A stretch of 46,634 nt of DNA from Circinella minor. Lineage: Eukaryota > Mucoromycota > Mucoromycetes > Mucorales > Lichtheimiaceae. The DNA is taken from assembly GCA_016758965.1 (NCBI GenBank), contig JAEPRB010000289.1, positions 1 through 46,634 of the forward strand. The letters are read 5' to 3'. The translations under genes were made by a program, and so were the position numbers. This document shows, in pieces, positions 15,566-28,039 of the stretch. The notes beneath the pieces are model-generated. The model had not been told where the DNA came from, did not search any database, and saw only the letters and a list, made by a program, of their open reading frames with translations. Numbering within the stretch: position 1 is the stretch's first letter; each line of letters begins with the position of its first letter.

Positions 15566-17915
15566 TTAATCATAGGCATCAAAATCAAAAGTGAGTATAT
15601 CATTGTCACTCTCATACTCATGTATATTTAAATATTTGAAATTTCTACTTGTATTATTTACAAATGTTATGATCTCCTCAGGGTCAACATGACAACGTTT
15701 TACAGTCAAATTATCCAACTTTTTTGCATTATTGATCAATTCTTTGATATCATTGTCCCTTAGCCCATGTACGTTACCCAAATAAAGTGCTTCAAGCTCC
15801 CTCATAGTGCTAATTATATCCAGAAGCGTCTTATTATCCATTGAACCACCCATTTCTGCTAACCTGAGCTCAGTTATTTGCACATTTTGCTTATTTAACT
15901 TGATGAAAAAGTTCTTGAGGCCTTGAGGTGTGATTCTGGTATTACCCTGAAAACTCAACCCTTTGATCGTCCTGACATTAGCAAGAGCATCAAGTACATC
16001 ATCCGAGATAAAAGAGCAACAGTCAAACATAAAATAGGTTAGCTTTTTTGTTGTATTGGGTCCAGGCAACGATGTTGCGGCATATTCGTTGAATAATCGC
16101 ACCAAACACTGTGTAGCAATACCATTCTCCTGGTCATTATTTATAATAAAAATCCGCGAGAGTCCAAGCGTCTCAAACAGTTGTTGTGAGTTAATCAGCA
16201 TATCCACAACTGCGGGTAAATCAGATGTTTTAGTTAATTTAAAATACTCGAGCGATGGTCTGATCATTCGACAAAAGAGTCGTTCATATACACCATAAAT
16301 ATCTGGCCAGAACATTATTTTTTTCAAGCGATCCAAATTCAGTATAACACTTGCTGCTTCTATTGAATAATCTGGACGAAAATTATTATGCAGTTCGTCG
16401 TCCAGCATTTGCTGCTCTGTCATCCCCATGTTGGCATGGATTATTTCCAATGTTTTTTGATTTTTTTGCAAAATTCGCAAAAATTCCTCGCCAGGCACAC
16501 CTAACCCATCGTTAACGGAGTAGAACGCACGTAACCTTCCTTGCTTCTGTTTGGTATACATATTATTCATGCTTATAATTGGAATTATCGGCTTATTGTT
16601 GTTGTATTCTTGATTCAATACTTTATGTGATTCTGGTAATTTATAGCCATTATTATACCCCAACATTTCGACATTAGGGAAGTAATCGTTTACAACGTCG
16701 AGTGCGGTTGATTGTGCATATTCAAGCCTTAATCGCTTTACATATGGGCACCATTTCGTTAATCTTTTGAGAGCGTCACCTGCTGTTCGTTCTGTATCCA
16801 ATGTAAGATCTACCAAAGAATGATGCGGCTCTTGTATACTTTCCAGGTCACCAAGTATGTCTGCAAGAAGTTCTGGTGTGTCGAGTACAAGCGTTTCGAG
16901 ATATGGAAGATAAAACAATATATCAGTAATTGTTATAGGAGACCCGCGTTTGGAAAATAGAAGATCGATCTTGGTTAAAGTATAGCGCGCTTTCCAAAAG
17001 CCATCCATTAAAGATATTACCGAGTTTCCAGAGAAAACAATATAAATTCTATGATCTGTAATAATAATAGTACCAAGAGCAAATTCATTACTGGTTAATT
17101 TATGTACTTCATCGCTATCCAAATTCCTTCTCCACTATCAAATTTGCATAAAAAATACATTTACCTGTCAATTGAAGGGACCTGAGATTTCTGAACTGTC
17201 CGTTTTCCAAATGTTCAAGATATTTCAGCCATACCTTGTCCTCTGTTGTTGTAATGATAAGGTCACTGATATGCTTCGCGATCTTTGGTAACACTCGTGA
17301 AACAGCAATATCTCCGTAATAACCATGTTTATTATATATATATCTCCACGCCTTTTGACAATTTTCTAAACGTCGAGACCATGTTGTCGAAACATCAAAT
17401 AAATCTGCCCTTTCTTCTTCTAATAATAAGCTTACAATTTCATCCTTTACTTCTAATGGAAGAGCGCTCACCAAGTCAAAGCGTTTATTATTTTTTTCAT
17501 CCGCCATCTTTTTGGCTTGTAGCAATTGTCCATAAGCTGGATCATTCGTTGGTACTTTTTCTAAACCTTCTTGATACACTATTAAAGCTCTTGTTTGTTT
17601 TCCTTGCATAGTCAATAATTTACCAAAGCACAGATAACCTTGAGGAAGAGTCGGCGCATATTTAATCATGGTTTCAGCATCTTGTGCAGCAGCTCCGAAT
17701 TTACTTTTCATACTGAGCGCATGAGCACGTTGTACAAGTATCGACAAAAGCACTAATTGTTCTATATGTGCAATGGTGCTTGTTGCTTGCCGAATGATTT
17801 CGTCATTGTCGCCATGGTCGTATGCATTCTTAACTTTTTCAAAAGAAGATGATGGTATAGCTGTATTGATGACTGTAGTTGTTGTGATAAATGGTGATGG
17901 AGTACTCATGTTCAA
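15566..17915 (-). CDS. TPR / F-box / LRR protein, putative SCF substrate adaptor
   Basis: Predicted F-box protein that would recruit substrates to an SCF ubiquitin ligase. Two exons, 17915-17165 and 17055-15566, give 746 residues. Residues about 25-140 form TPR-like helical repeats (the QDAETMIKYAPTLPQGY type). An F-box follows at about 146-192 (SALPLEVKDEIVSLLLEEER). The remainder carries leucine-rich repeats, for example LRSLQLTD, LEALYLGNVHGL and LDNLTVKRC. The two halves lie in different frames that overlap by 8 nt. A 109-nt intron (17164-17056) with donor GTAAATG and acceptor ATTATTACAG restores one frame and gives the smooth junction LRSLQLTDHRIY. If the intron is retained, translation stops at 17115 after 266 residues (TPR plus F-box only). 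I recall this architecture as common in Mucoromycota; the substrate is unknown. Confidence 0.82.
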
Positions 17916-20900
17916 TTGCGAGAAGTAATAAAAAAAAGGAAGGAAAACGTGAGAGGAAAGGTAAGAAGCCTATATAAAGTAATAGAGAATATCTTATGTC
18001 TTTTTATATGATCTTTTCATATTTTATTTTTACTGTTCACAAGTCTATTTATATGTATAAGAATTAGGAAATAAGTTACGCAAAGAGGCGCATTAGCCTT
18101 GTTAAGTGTTTGCTTATAAAAAAAATTCAAGGACCGGAAGTGTGATACAAACAACTCTCATATTTTACTTTATATAAATGTAGCATATGTTATTTAAATG
18201 TTTATGTATAATCACTGACATTGTACAGATAGTGTTTGACGGCTAATAAATTTACTAGTGTAACAAAAGTTACCATCTTTTTATCAAGGTACAAGCTGTG
18301 GTCAATCAATTTTAAATTTTATTCAACGTCTCAAATTGAGCATGGCTTCCTTGGCGGACATATTTGCTCGAGACAAGATAGTGAAAGTAGAAAAAATGAA
18401 ACCCCTGTGTGAGTATATAGGGAGAATGTTACATGTAAGAGAAGAAGTAGGAGTTACCAAAAAAAACAATAAAATAATAATATTTTTTTTAGAGAGGATG
18501 CTGATGATGATATTGTGAGTCGAGAAACTATTACATTGGGTATATGTAGTTGGTATGGATGAAAACAAGGAATAGAGAGAGAGCGAAAAAAGAAGAGGAA
18601 AACAAAAGAGAAAAAAAAAGAATGGGATAGATATAATAAAAAAGTGTTCTAAGAAGACTAAGTTTTTGTTATTCTGTATCTGATGTTGAAGAGGGGTAAT
18701 CTATTTGATAGTGCTGCACCTGGGTTTGGATCGTGATATTACAGCTAATGGCTGCGTGAGTGGTGGTAGGTATCAAGCTCTATGAAAGTAGAGCAGATAA
18801 TCATTCAGAATGAAGTTAAATATTGGATACGTTTTGGGGACGTCGGTTGTACTTTGGATAATTGATTTATAAAAAATGAGAATACGTACGTAGATCAGGC
18901 TGTCGATAGAAGATATGAAGCCGAGCATGCATACTAACGCATACTTTCTGGAAAACGTAGCATGATGGCATTTCGCACAAAGATGAAGACGTCTTCCAGA
19001 AAGCCAACCTAACCGCCATCGTATTCAGCCTCTTCTCTCTCGATTGGTCATAGGTAGCCACATGGTCGGATCTACACTTAGTTTCGGGAGGCAGCATCCA
19101 GGTAAGCTTGGAACCAGTAATAGTTTGCCGGATGGAATGGAGGAGCGCTTGTAAAAAGAAACGAATGGATGCTTTGAGTTTCTTTGATGTAAGGTTAGAG
19201 AGTAATTCGGGTATAATAATATTAGTACCGCACTGAACTTGTAGTAGTAATTTATAAATACGTATAAATAATAATCCTGCAGTTTATTACTGTATACAAT
19301 GGCAACGGCCACGGTATCAATTCCATCTTGTTATATTGCTCCTTTTATTACAGCATAATTGTAATATTACATATCTTTTTTTTTCACTACTTATATATTC
19401 GTTGCTTTCCAATATTTTCGATTTATTATAATATAAACAAAATACCAACTAGTTTCAATTATTTCGATAGAATATCACGCATAAAGTGTACATACCTTTA
19501 TTTTTGAGCATTAATAATGCTCTATATTTCTATGGGTTTTGCTTCTATCATAATTATTGTGTGTAATCTGACCAAAAATATTATTACGTAACTTTATTAC
19601 TCTCCTCGTCCCTGATTTAACTTTATAAAAAGCAATACAATCCAGGTCCAATTTATGAATGCTTACACAATGATAGCAAACACCTTATGAAATATTTTTT
19701 TTTTAAGATTCCCACTTTGTGTGGTGAATTTATTGACGGCCATTGAAATATTAAGTAACAATGGTTGGACAGACAGAACAAGACCTTATGAAATAGAAAA
19801 ATTATCGAAAAAATAAATTTTAAGAACAGCTTAATCATCCAACTACTGTTTTCTACAAAACGACACATACGTCGCATTTCATTTTCTTCTTTTATCATAC
19901 GTTTTCAAGTACGTACGGGATTTTTTGTTCCTTTTTACCAATTTCGATTATACTGTCATAATTATTATTTTTCTATTATTCATCATCTTTTTTTGTCTTC
20001 TTTTTTTTTAATGAATTCAAATTGAATACACATCTTATATGGTCTATATAATTATGTGGTTGTATTTGCTACAAAGTAATATAACTACTGTATTGTAGAG
20101 TATCATAAACTATTTTTGATGCAGTCCATTTAACCTTGTTATTATATGCCGCGGCATGGATTATCGTGTATCCTGTTTATTAAAAATATTATGTATTATT
20201 GAATTGTTTCGCAAGGGTAAATCTCTAAAAAGCACTTCATAGAGATATTTGGTGAACATAGCGCACATTTATCTTCCCCGGGAATACAATTAGCTATAAA
20301 CGGAAGAGACAATACGTATCGATTTTTTTGCTTTTTATAAAAAGATGTTCGGGAAAAAAAAGAGAGAGAGAAAGAAACAGAAGAAAAGTGCGGGTCAGAC
20401 CGACATTGACAGTTAAATTATAGTTTGGACTTCAGAAACCAATTTTCATAAGCAACAACACATTATGGACACAGCATACACTTGTACAACAATCCTTTGG
20501 TCATCGGCTCTATCCTTCTGACAAAGCTTCTTCAAACAAATGCCTGATATACATATAGCTGTAACTTTATTTAAGTCAATAATAAAAACAAGGGCTTATC
20601 ATGATCATCTATCCAGTTCATTCTTTTTTTTTAGTATCAAAAAACCAAAAAAAAAAAGTTATTTTATATTTTATTACTATGAGGTGTAAAAAAAAAGCAA
20701 TTGCAGTAGAGTGTATTCAAATTTATTGGATATCAACATTGTAAACTACCCAATGCAAGTATAGTTTCCCAGTAACAGTCTAAATGGTTACTGTAATGAT
20801 GTGGCTAGTACCTAGATAAGATGAGTTTTCCAGGTAATTTAATGAACTTGCTTGGTTTTTTTTTTTTGAGGTGAATAAATGAAGTGCTAATTCATCCTAG

Positions 20901-22451
20901 TACGTTAAATATTTTATTCCAAGTATTTTAAAGATTAGGGTCAGACTCGATTCCAGCGCCTCTTGTAAAACAGTACAAGGTAAACGGAAAAGAAATAAGA
21001 AAAGGGTTACAACCTTTCTCCTCACTTCATCCTATTATTACATTCTTTGTTAATAAAATACAGTACGTATGTTATGTAAATCTACTCAGCTTCTTTGTTG
21101 TTATTCCTAAATTCTTAATGTATATACAAGTACAGACATCGCTATACCAAGTAACATTCTACTATACTAATGATCATTGCTGCTGCGTAATGATTTTTTT
21201 TCTTAAAATTAAGTTCTTATTACGTTAAATTATTATGTAATTTAAGATTTATACATGATTTTTAAAAAGTTGGTGATTTATAAATGGATTGACCATTACG
21301 TAATCCCAAAAAAGAAATGTTTTTGTTTAAACAAATATGTTTATATGTTTCACATTTATATTACCATAGAGATTCTGTCAAAATTGTTATTTCTTGCTCT
21401 TTTGTTTATAATACGTATGTTTATGCGACGTCACTTGTTTATTAACAGCGAGAATAATATTATCTCATCCTATGCCCAATCTTATTTATATATAGAACAC
21501 TCCTCCACGATTGCTATACAAGCATTATCCTCTATGCATATGTTTTTTAATATGTTTCTACGCTGTGTCTGCATATGACGAGGCGAAGCACAGATTTTTA
21601 TTATTCCCCTCATTCTGAAAATGTAGAAATCAAATGATGAAGCATCCGTAAACATTATCTAAAAAAAGATAATTTTTTATTCTGCTTATACCAAGAATAA
21701 TACATAATACGGCAACAAAAAATGCAAACAATATTAATTCTAAATCAATAAGCAAACGTAAACGTAAACGAGAATACTTCTTCCTGTAATGTTGATGTCG
21801 ATGATGGCTTTTAGTTATTAATAAATAATATAACTCAGCATACCTCGGTTTCGGATTACATAGTGATTACCGAAAAAGAATTCATTCAATTCCGGGAACT
21901 TTCAATCTCTTCTTTAAACCTTCGACTTTCTATTATCAGTTGATTGATCGTGATTCAAATAAAGCTTTTCTTTTTGTTCTTGGCAAACAATAACAATAAC
22001 AACAATAATACAGAAAAAAGAACAATGGGGGTATATTGAATTGTAACACAATAAAATGTTGGGAATGACGAAAATAAATGTTTATATCTTAAATAACGGA
22101 CCTTGTTTTTCTATGTCTTGGCATGGACGTTTAACCTGTTTCCATAAATGGAGATCGAGTGGAAATCTCGGTATTCCCGCTTTACCTTTCAATTGAAGAA
22201 CCGCTTTAAAGTTATGTTTGTTATACCTTCCACAAAAAAAGGAACAGGTTTATTTTTTAAAAAGAAACTACATCTCTTTTACCTTTCTTCTCTCTCTCTC
22301 TCTCTTTATTTTTAATTTTTTTTTTTTTGCTTAATTCTATTTATTTTTAATTATAATTAAGTATCAAGAGAAAGAGAAAAAGAGAATTGATATAACTTAT
22401 TAAACATAGTATATATATATACAACAAACTCTATCAACAATTAAATAATTA
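17916..22451. other. 4.5 kb gene-poor intergenic region
   Basis: The largest gap in the window, between the divergent F-box and ADAM genes. It is mostly AT-rich with A/T runs. A less AT-rich island at about 18660-19290 contains the open frame described separately. A short minus-strand frame ends at 18323 (final residues SAKEAMLNLRR); I could not link it to other exons. CT and GA runs occur near 22285-22305 and 20361-20375. No tRNA or rRNA recognised. Confidence 0.45.
18867..19281 (-). other. Unassigned open frame, possible exon or retroelement remnant
   Basis: Read on the minus strand from a possible acceptor (CTGCAG just before 19281), one frame stays open for about 138 codons to a stop at 18867. 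Segments include KLLLQVQCGTNIIIPELLSN and MLPPETKCRSDHVATYDQSR. The sequence is less AT-rich than its surroundings. A donor-like GTATGC follows the codons for VFQK near 18950. I do not recognise a family and found no start codon or partner exons. It could be an exon of an uncharacterised gene, part of a solo LTR, or chance. Confidence 0.2.
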
Positions 22452-25400
22452 ATGATTCAATTATATATTAATAAGAATACAGCAACTTTAATATTACTGC
22501 TCTTTATAATCCTTCTTCATCTTGTTGCCGGTAATAAGTCAAATTATTGTTAATCAAACATTTGAATAAATTGCATAATGCAGTTGATATTGATACAATT
22601 AGGGGGCTGTTGGTTTGTATAATCATTATATTTATAAAATTTATAGGTCATAGTGTAAACAATAGGCAACTATTACATGTCGAACCGCTTAGGGCAGTCC
22701 AGCTCGATATAGCCCCTCGCCCTGAGAATTTTTATAAAAAACGAAGCTTAACAAAGAACCCTGCATATACACCTACTAGTCGCTCCATTGAGCACGATGA
22801 CATTTTACGATTATCTTTACAAGCTTACAATAAAACCATTAATCTTCATTTGCAACCTAATCTAAATCTGTTTCATCCTAATGCAGTAACATGGCGTAAT
22901 GGTCAGGGTATTCCTCTTACGCACGATCAGTTTCGAATCTATCGAGGTTACGTAGTTAGTGACTCAAATACACAACACCGTTGGAAACGGGATCGAGCAG
23001 GTGTTATACTAGATGACGAAAATGATTTTATGAACCTTGAACGACACCTTGGTTGGGCACGAGTAATCCTTCGACAAGATTTAACCAAGTAAGAAAAACT
23101 TTATTTGGTGATGATGATAATGATTAAGATTCTTGTTTATTATTGTTATGTTAATTGAAATAAGACCAATTGAGATGCATAATAATAATAAATAGGATTG
23201 ATAAACAAAATTAACAATTTTTTTTTTAGACCCGGGATGGAATACCCGGTATTTGAAGGAACATTTACAATGAATGGAGACATGTATCACATTAAAACGA
23301 CAAGTAATTATAAGCTATCCAAGCGTCAAGATGATGCTGTATTAAACAGTCAAGATAATTCCCACATGGTTATTTATCGTGACTCTGATACAACTCTTGT
23401 CTCACCTCAAGACAACAATCATGATGATACGCATAATAATGAATGTGGATTTGATCGTTTAGCGTTCAACAATGGAAATCAGTTTCAACATCCAGTATTA
23501 CGTTCGAGTCATCCAGCTTCTGGTGAATTGGGTATTTACACCCCCAATTTTGATACTACCCATAGTTTAACGAAACGACAAGATACAAGTGGATGCCCAA
23601 CTTCAACTCTAAGTAAATTTATTTTTCCTTTTTTTTCCCAGAAAATGCCCGTGTAACATGAATATTAACCTTTCTTTTCCGTTTCTTGAATATTTATATA
23701 GTTAATTATATGGGTGTTGCTGCCGATTGTACATATACTCGGCATTATGGTTCAGTAGAAGATGCCCGAACACAAATAATTAATAATTGGAATACTGCTT
23801 CAGGAGTTTATGAGCATACGTTCAATATTCAATTAGGTTTAATCAATATCACAATCTTGCCTGAAACTTGTCCTTCTACACCAGAGCCGGACTGGAACCG
23901 AGATTGCTCCAATAGTTATACTATTAGTGACCGTTTAAGCGATTTTAGCTTATGGAGATCCTATATGAGTGATGATGGTGCTGGTTTATGGCACTTGATG
24001 ACGAATTGCGCGTAAGACATTATTTCTTTTACGATGAAATATAGCTGTATATATAAATTGACCGATGATTATTTATCATAATTGACTACTATAGAACTGG
24101 TGTTGAAGTCGGTGTTGCTTGGTTACAGCAACTTTGTAATATGGGCGTAAATCAACAATCTGCTGGAGGCCAAACGCAATATGTATCGGGTACCGGTGTT
24201 TCTTCAGTTCGTAAGTAGAAAGTAACATCATATTATATATATATTCATCAGAAAAACTGATTTATTGTACATTTCGAATAACATGACACACTTTTTTTTT
24301 GTTCATATTAGTTCGTGATGAATGGAAAGTTGTAGCACATGAAATTGGTCATGGTTTTGGTACGTACAACAGTAACGATTGAAAAGAGTGACAATTATAC
24401 TAATAATCACGTCTTGTTTTTATATGGAAATTTATTTGTGCTACCTATAGGTGCTATTCATGATTGTACATCTGATTCATGTCCTTGTAGTGGGTCATCA
24501 TGTCAATGTTGTCCTTTAAGTGATACACAATGTGATGCTGGTGGTACATATATCATGAACCCCACTAACAACGTATCAACAGAATCATTTAGTCCCTGCT
24601 CGATTAATACTATTTGTGGATTATTCTCATCCATGGGATCATGCTTGGAAGGTAAGTAAAGGACAAACAGTCTTCGATCATAGCTCAACAATTTGAACGA
24701 TAACTCACCCACTAACAATTTGAATGATCTTTTTATTACTATAGAACCTGGTAGTCGTACTGTGCAAACATTGCAAATGTGTGGTAATGGTATCAAGGAA
24801 GAAGGAGAAGACTGTGATCCAGGAGGACAAAATAGTTCTTGTTGTGATTCCAGTACTTGTAAATTCATAAACGGTGCTACTTGCGAGTAAGCTTAAACAT
24901 TTTGTAAAAAAAAAAAAAGTTAATTTCGACCCTTAAACAATATCCAATTAACAATTACCTTATAACACTATAGTGATACTACTGATTTATGTTGTGATAA
25001 CTGTCAATTACGACCACAAAATACTGTCTGTCGTGAAGCACAAAGTGAGTGTGATATTCCCGAACACTGCGATGGTACCACCGGTGATTGCCCAGCGGAT
25101 GCCTATGTAGATGATGGAACATCGTGTGGTAATGGAAGTAGTAATGGTTTACAATGTGCTTCAGGACAATGTACGTCGCGCGATCAACAATGTCGAGAGC
25201 GTGGATCCGAATTATCCATCACAAGTTCATGTTCTGCCATGGGTTCAACTTGTCAAATCGCTTGTTCCAGCTCAAGTGGTTTCGGTTGTACCATATTCAA
25301 TGGTAACTTTCTAGATGGAACACCCTGTGGAACAGGTGGTCGATGTAAAGATGGTTCATGTGACTATGGTAGTTCAAGTAATCGAGCATTATCTTGGCTT

Positions 25401-25886
25401 CAAGATAATAAGGAAATTGCTATTCCAGTTGGTGTTGTCTTAGCACTTATTCTATTGTTTATTTTGATCCGATGTTTCTTGAAAGGCTGCTGTTGTTGGC
25501 CAGGTCTAACTGCATACAAGACACGTCGCCGAGCACTTCAAAATAATAGTCAAGTGGCACCACCACCTGCAGGTTACTATAATAATAATCCAATGGTAGA
25601 TAACAGTGGTCATCTAGCATCCGTACCATCAGCCCCACCACCAGGTCATCAAGGATCATCAGGTGGATGGGTGGATCCTACAGCATATAATGGACCCATA
25701 ACAAATACTGCAGCCCCTCCATATCCACCACCTACATACTATCAACCTCCATCCTCCCCTCCTCCTCCTCCATTCCATAGTAATACATCATCTCCACGTC
25801 ACTCTAGATCACCTCCACCACCCCCTCCTGCTCATAGTGCTTCTCCTACAAGTCGTGTACAACGTTTTTCAGGTGGTAATTATTGA
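22452..25886 (+). CDS. ADAM-family metalloprotease with disintegrin domain, single-pass membrane protein
   Basis: Zinc metalloprotease of the adamalysin/ADAM family, probably shedding or processing surface or secretory proteins. Nine exons, 22452-22530, 22647-23088, 23230-23612, 23702-24011, 24095-24210, 24312-24359, 24451-24651, 24745-24886 and 24974-25886, join in phase to 877 residues. A signal peptide covers about 1-27. The prodomain contains several dibasic sites, the last (LTKRQ, Lys289-Arg290) just before the catalytic domain, suggesting Kex2/furin maturation. The zinc site HEIGHGFGAIHD spans 453-464 (His453, Glu454, His457, His463) and is split by intron 6. A disintegrin domain (about 539-625) starts CGNGIKEEGEDCD and contains ECDIPEHCDG. 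A cysteine-rich stretch, a transmembrane helix (about 722-740) and a proline-rich cytoplasmic tail of about 137 residues follow. Fungal ADAMs are known (fission yeast Mde10); the substrate here is unknown. Confidence 0.93.
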
Positions 25887-26131
25887 AGTTCAACTAACAA
25901 AAGAGTTATTTTTTCCCTTGTAAAATATCCCCTCCCTCCCGTCCTTTAGTTAGATAGATGATTTAAAGGTATCCACACATCCACGTACATTATTATCACA
26001 TATATACATTTTTGTTTATATTTGTAAATTTTTTTTTTCATTTTTTTTAAAAAAAAAACTATATATATATATACTATCATTCTTTTTATACTACTGTAAA
26101 TTAGTGTTCTTATCTTTTATAATTAATTAAT

Positions 26132-27887
26132 TTAATGAAGTGATTCAATTACAGTAGTTAAAGTTTTCATATCATCTCTAATGCTTTTAGCAAATCGAAC
26201 TACCTTATCCTTGGAATCCAAAACCTCAATGGATTGTGTTAAGGCATTGTATCGTACAGAAAATGGACGATTCATTCGAGAAGCAAAATCACGTACTTTT
26301 TCTTGTGCATCCTTGAAAGAATCAGCAACATAATAGACAGGTTGAAATGTTGTAATAGGATATTCTGTAATGGCGGTCTTTTCAGGTTCAAAGGGACGAT
26401 GTTCGGGTTTATCAGATAAACAGTATTCCAATTCACCAAATGAACTTAACAACCCAGCACCATAAGCCTTGAGTTCATCTCCTTGACGACATACGCCAAA
26501 TTCAGCAGTGAACCAAAAGATAGTTGCGAGTTTTTTAACATCTTCATCAGACGCACCCAAAGACGCTAATCCAATTTCTTGTGAAAAGTCAGCAAAATCG
26601 GGATTAGCAAACTACATGAATATGTATAATTATTTGGCATATTATTAGTACAATTATATTAGTATATACAACATATGATGCTAATTATACATTACTATTA
26701 TATTTATAATAGCACAAAAATGGATAAAACTTACCAAAGGTGCATGACCCAACAATTCATGGCATACATCCGGTTCAGGGGTATAAAAAGGTTTTGAAGG
26801 GTGACGAATATATTGAGTAGAATGGAATACTCGGAATGCAAAAGCATTTAAAAAGTCACGACTAGTCAGTAATCCCATGACAGGACGTATTTGAAAACCA
26901 GTACAATCCTTCAAAAATCGTGAAACAGTTTCCAATTGAGGAATTTCCTTATCACTATATCCACAATTTTGTTCCAGTAATGGGAATACATACTGATGTT
27001 CACGACAAGCATGTGTTTTATACATTTGCGTCAATCGATTATATACTTGACCCCATGCTGCATTTTCTTCAGGTGTATAGTCAACACGAGGGACAGGATC
27101 ACCTGTACGGAAAGCTTTTGCCATACGTGTAATATCAGCTCGACGGGCACGATAAGCTGGATCATTGGCACCAGGATGGTCCGAACCTTATTAATGACAC
27201 GAAAGAAAGATTACGAATTTAGATTAATATATTTTTAACCGTGTGTATGATTCTTAATTATACTTAATAATAATAATAATAATAATAATATACATACTCA
27301 ATTCTTCTCCCATTTCGAGAACCTTTTCAGAAAATGTATCAAGATCTGACATCTTACGTGGGAACCATGGTACACTATCTGCAGAAATTTTCCCACGATT
27401 TTTCCCACGGGTGGTTATTAGCATAGATGTCTTTCTCTCCCTTCTGTTTTATCCCGTCTTTTTATTAATATTTACCTTGAACACCATCAGGACCAAGAAT
27501 TCTTACATCTGTTGTATGCTGACGAAGTCCATCAACTACTTTATTAACTTGAGTTCCATCACGTGCATTTAAATCCACAAAAAAATCATAGTCCCATTCT
27601 TCCGTACGACTTGGTCGCCTATGTTTACAATTATTAAGGTTAAGACACACTTCACAATTTACAATAGTTATATCCAATTTTATATCAACCCAAAATAATT
27701 ATCTACTCTATACAGAATGAAAAAGAGGCGAAAAAAGTCTTACGATTCAATACGTGTCAACGAAATATCCATTGCCTTGATGGTAGCCAAACAATCTTCC
27801 AAAGCACCAACCTTATCGTTAATTGAGAAACATAAGGTAGTTTTTGATCCGTCAGTTTTGATAGGTACATGAGAAGCGAATGTACGC
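26132..27887 (-). CDS. Phenylalanine hydroxylase (ACT + biopterin hydroxylase), fused in frame to upstream GrpE
   Basis: Tetrahydrobiopterin- and iron-dependent aromatic amino acid hydroxylase, phenylalanine to tyrosine by similarity. Five exons, transcription order: 27887-27744, 27618-27476, 27378-27298, 27186-26735, 26611-26132. They encode 432 residues after the junction codon: an ACT regulatory domain ([13 protein letters not shown] to RIESRPSR), then the catalytic domain with [29 protein letters not shown], the iron motif [12 protein letters not shown] (His463 and His468 in fused numbering), WFTAEFG (Glu508) and [12 protein letters not shown]. All three iron ligands are kept. The first exon has no in-frame ATG before the ACT core, and the 148 nt between it and the GrpE stop offers no usable start. 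Splicing from the GrpE donor at 28039 gives an exact in-frame join. The expected model is therefore a 630-residue fusion spanning 26132-28725. Tryptophan or tyrosine hydroxylase is possible but less likely. Confidence 0.93.
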
Positions 27888-28039
27888 CTAGAAATAATAT
27901 ATTCAATTCCAAGTCAATTTAACAGATACTTTTTTTTTTATCTCGCTATCATATTTTTTCAATAAATCGGAAGCTTATTGAATTATACGCATAGATGAAA
28001 TACCAAGAAAAAAAAACAAGGATATTACTTGTAACTTAC
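27888..28039 (-). other. 152-nt intron whose donor contains the GrpE stop codon
   Basis: On the minus strand the last GrpE codons read GAA AAG TAA, and the same bases form the donor GAAAA|GTAAGT. The intron ends TTATTTCTAG. If spliced, AA joins G to restore an AAG lysine codon followed by Arg-Thr-Phe of the ACT domain, with no frame change. If retained, GrpE ends at 28036. At 152 nt it is the longest intron of this locus. It contains an AATAAG, close to a poly(A) signal, compatible with premature polyadenylation. Confidence 0.75.

Noticed and set aside
22131..22250. Possible short inverted pair AACCTGTTTCC / GGAACAGGTTT before the ADAM gene
   Set aside because: Only about 10 bases match with a gap, and similar words occur near 28935 and 41310; too weak to call an element.
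27888..28035. Independent start exon for phenylalanine hydroxylase between GrpE and the ACT exon
   Set aside because: Both minus-strand ATGs in this gap run into stop codons within six codons, and no donor inside them gives the phase required by the ACT exon.
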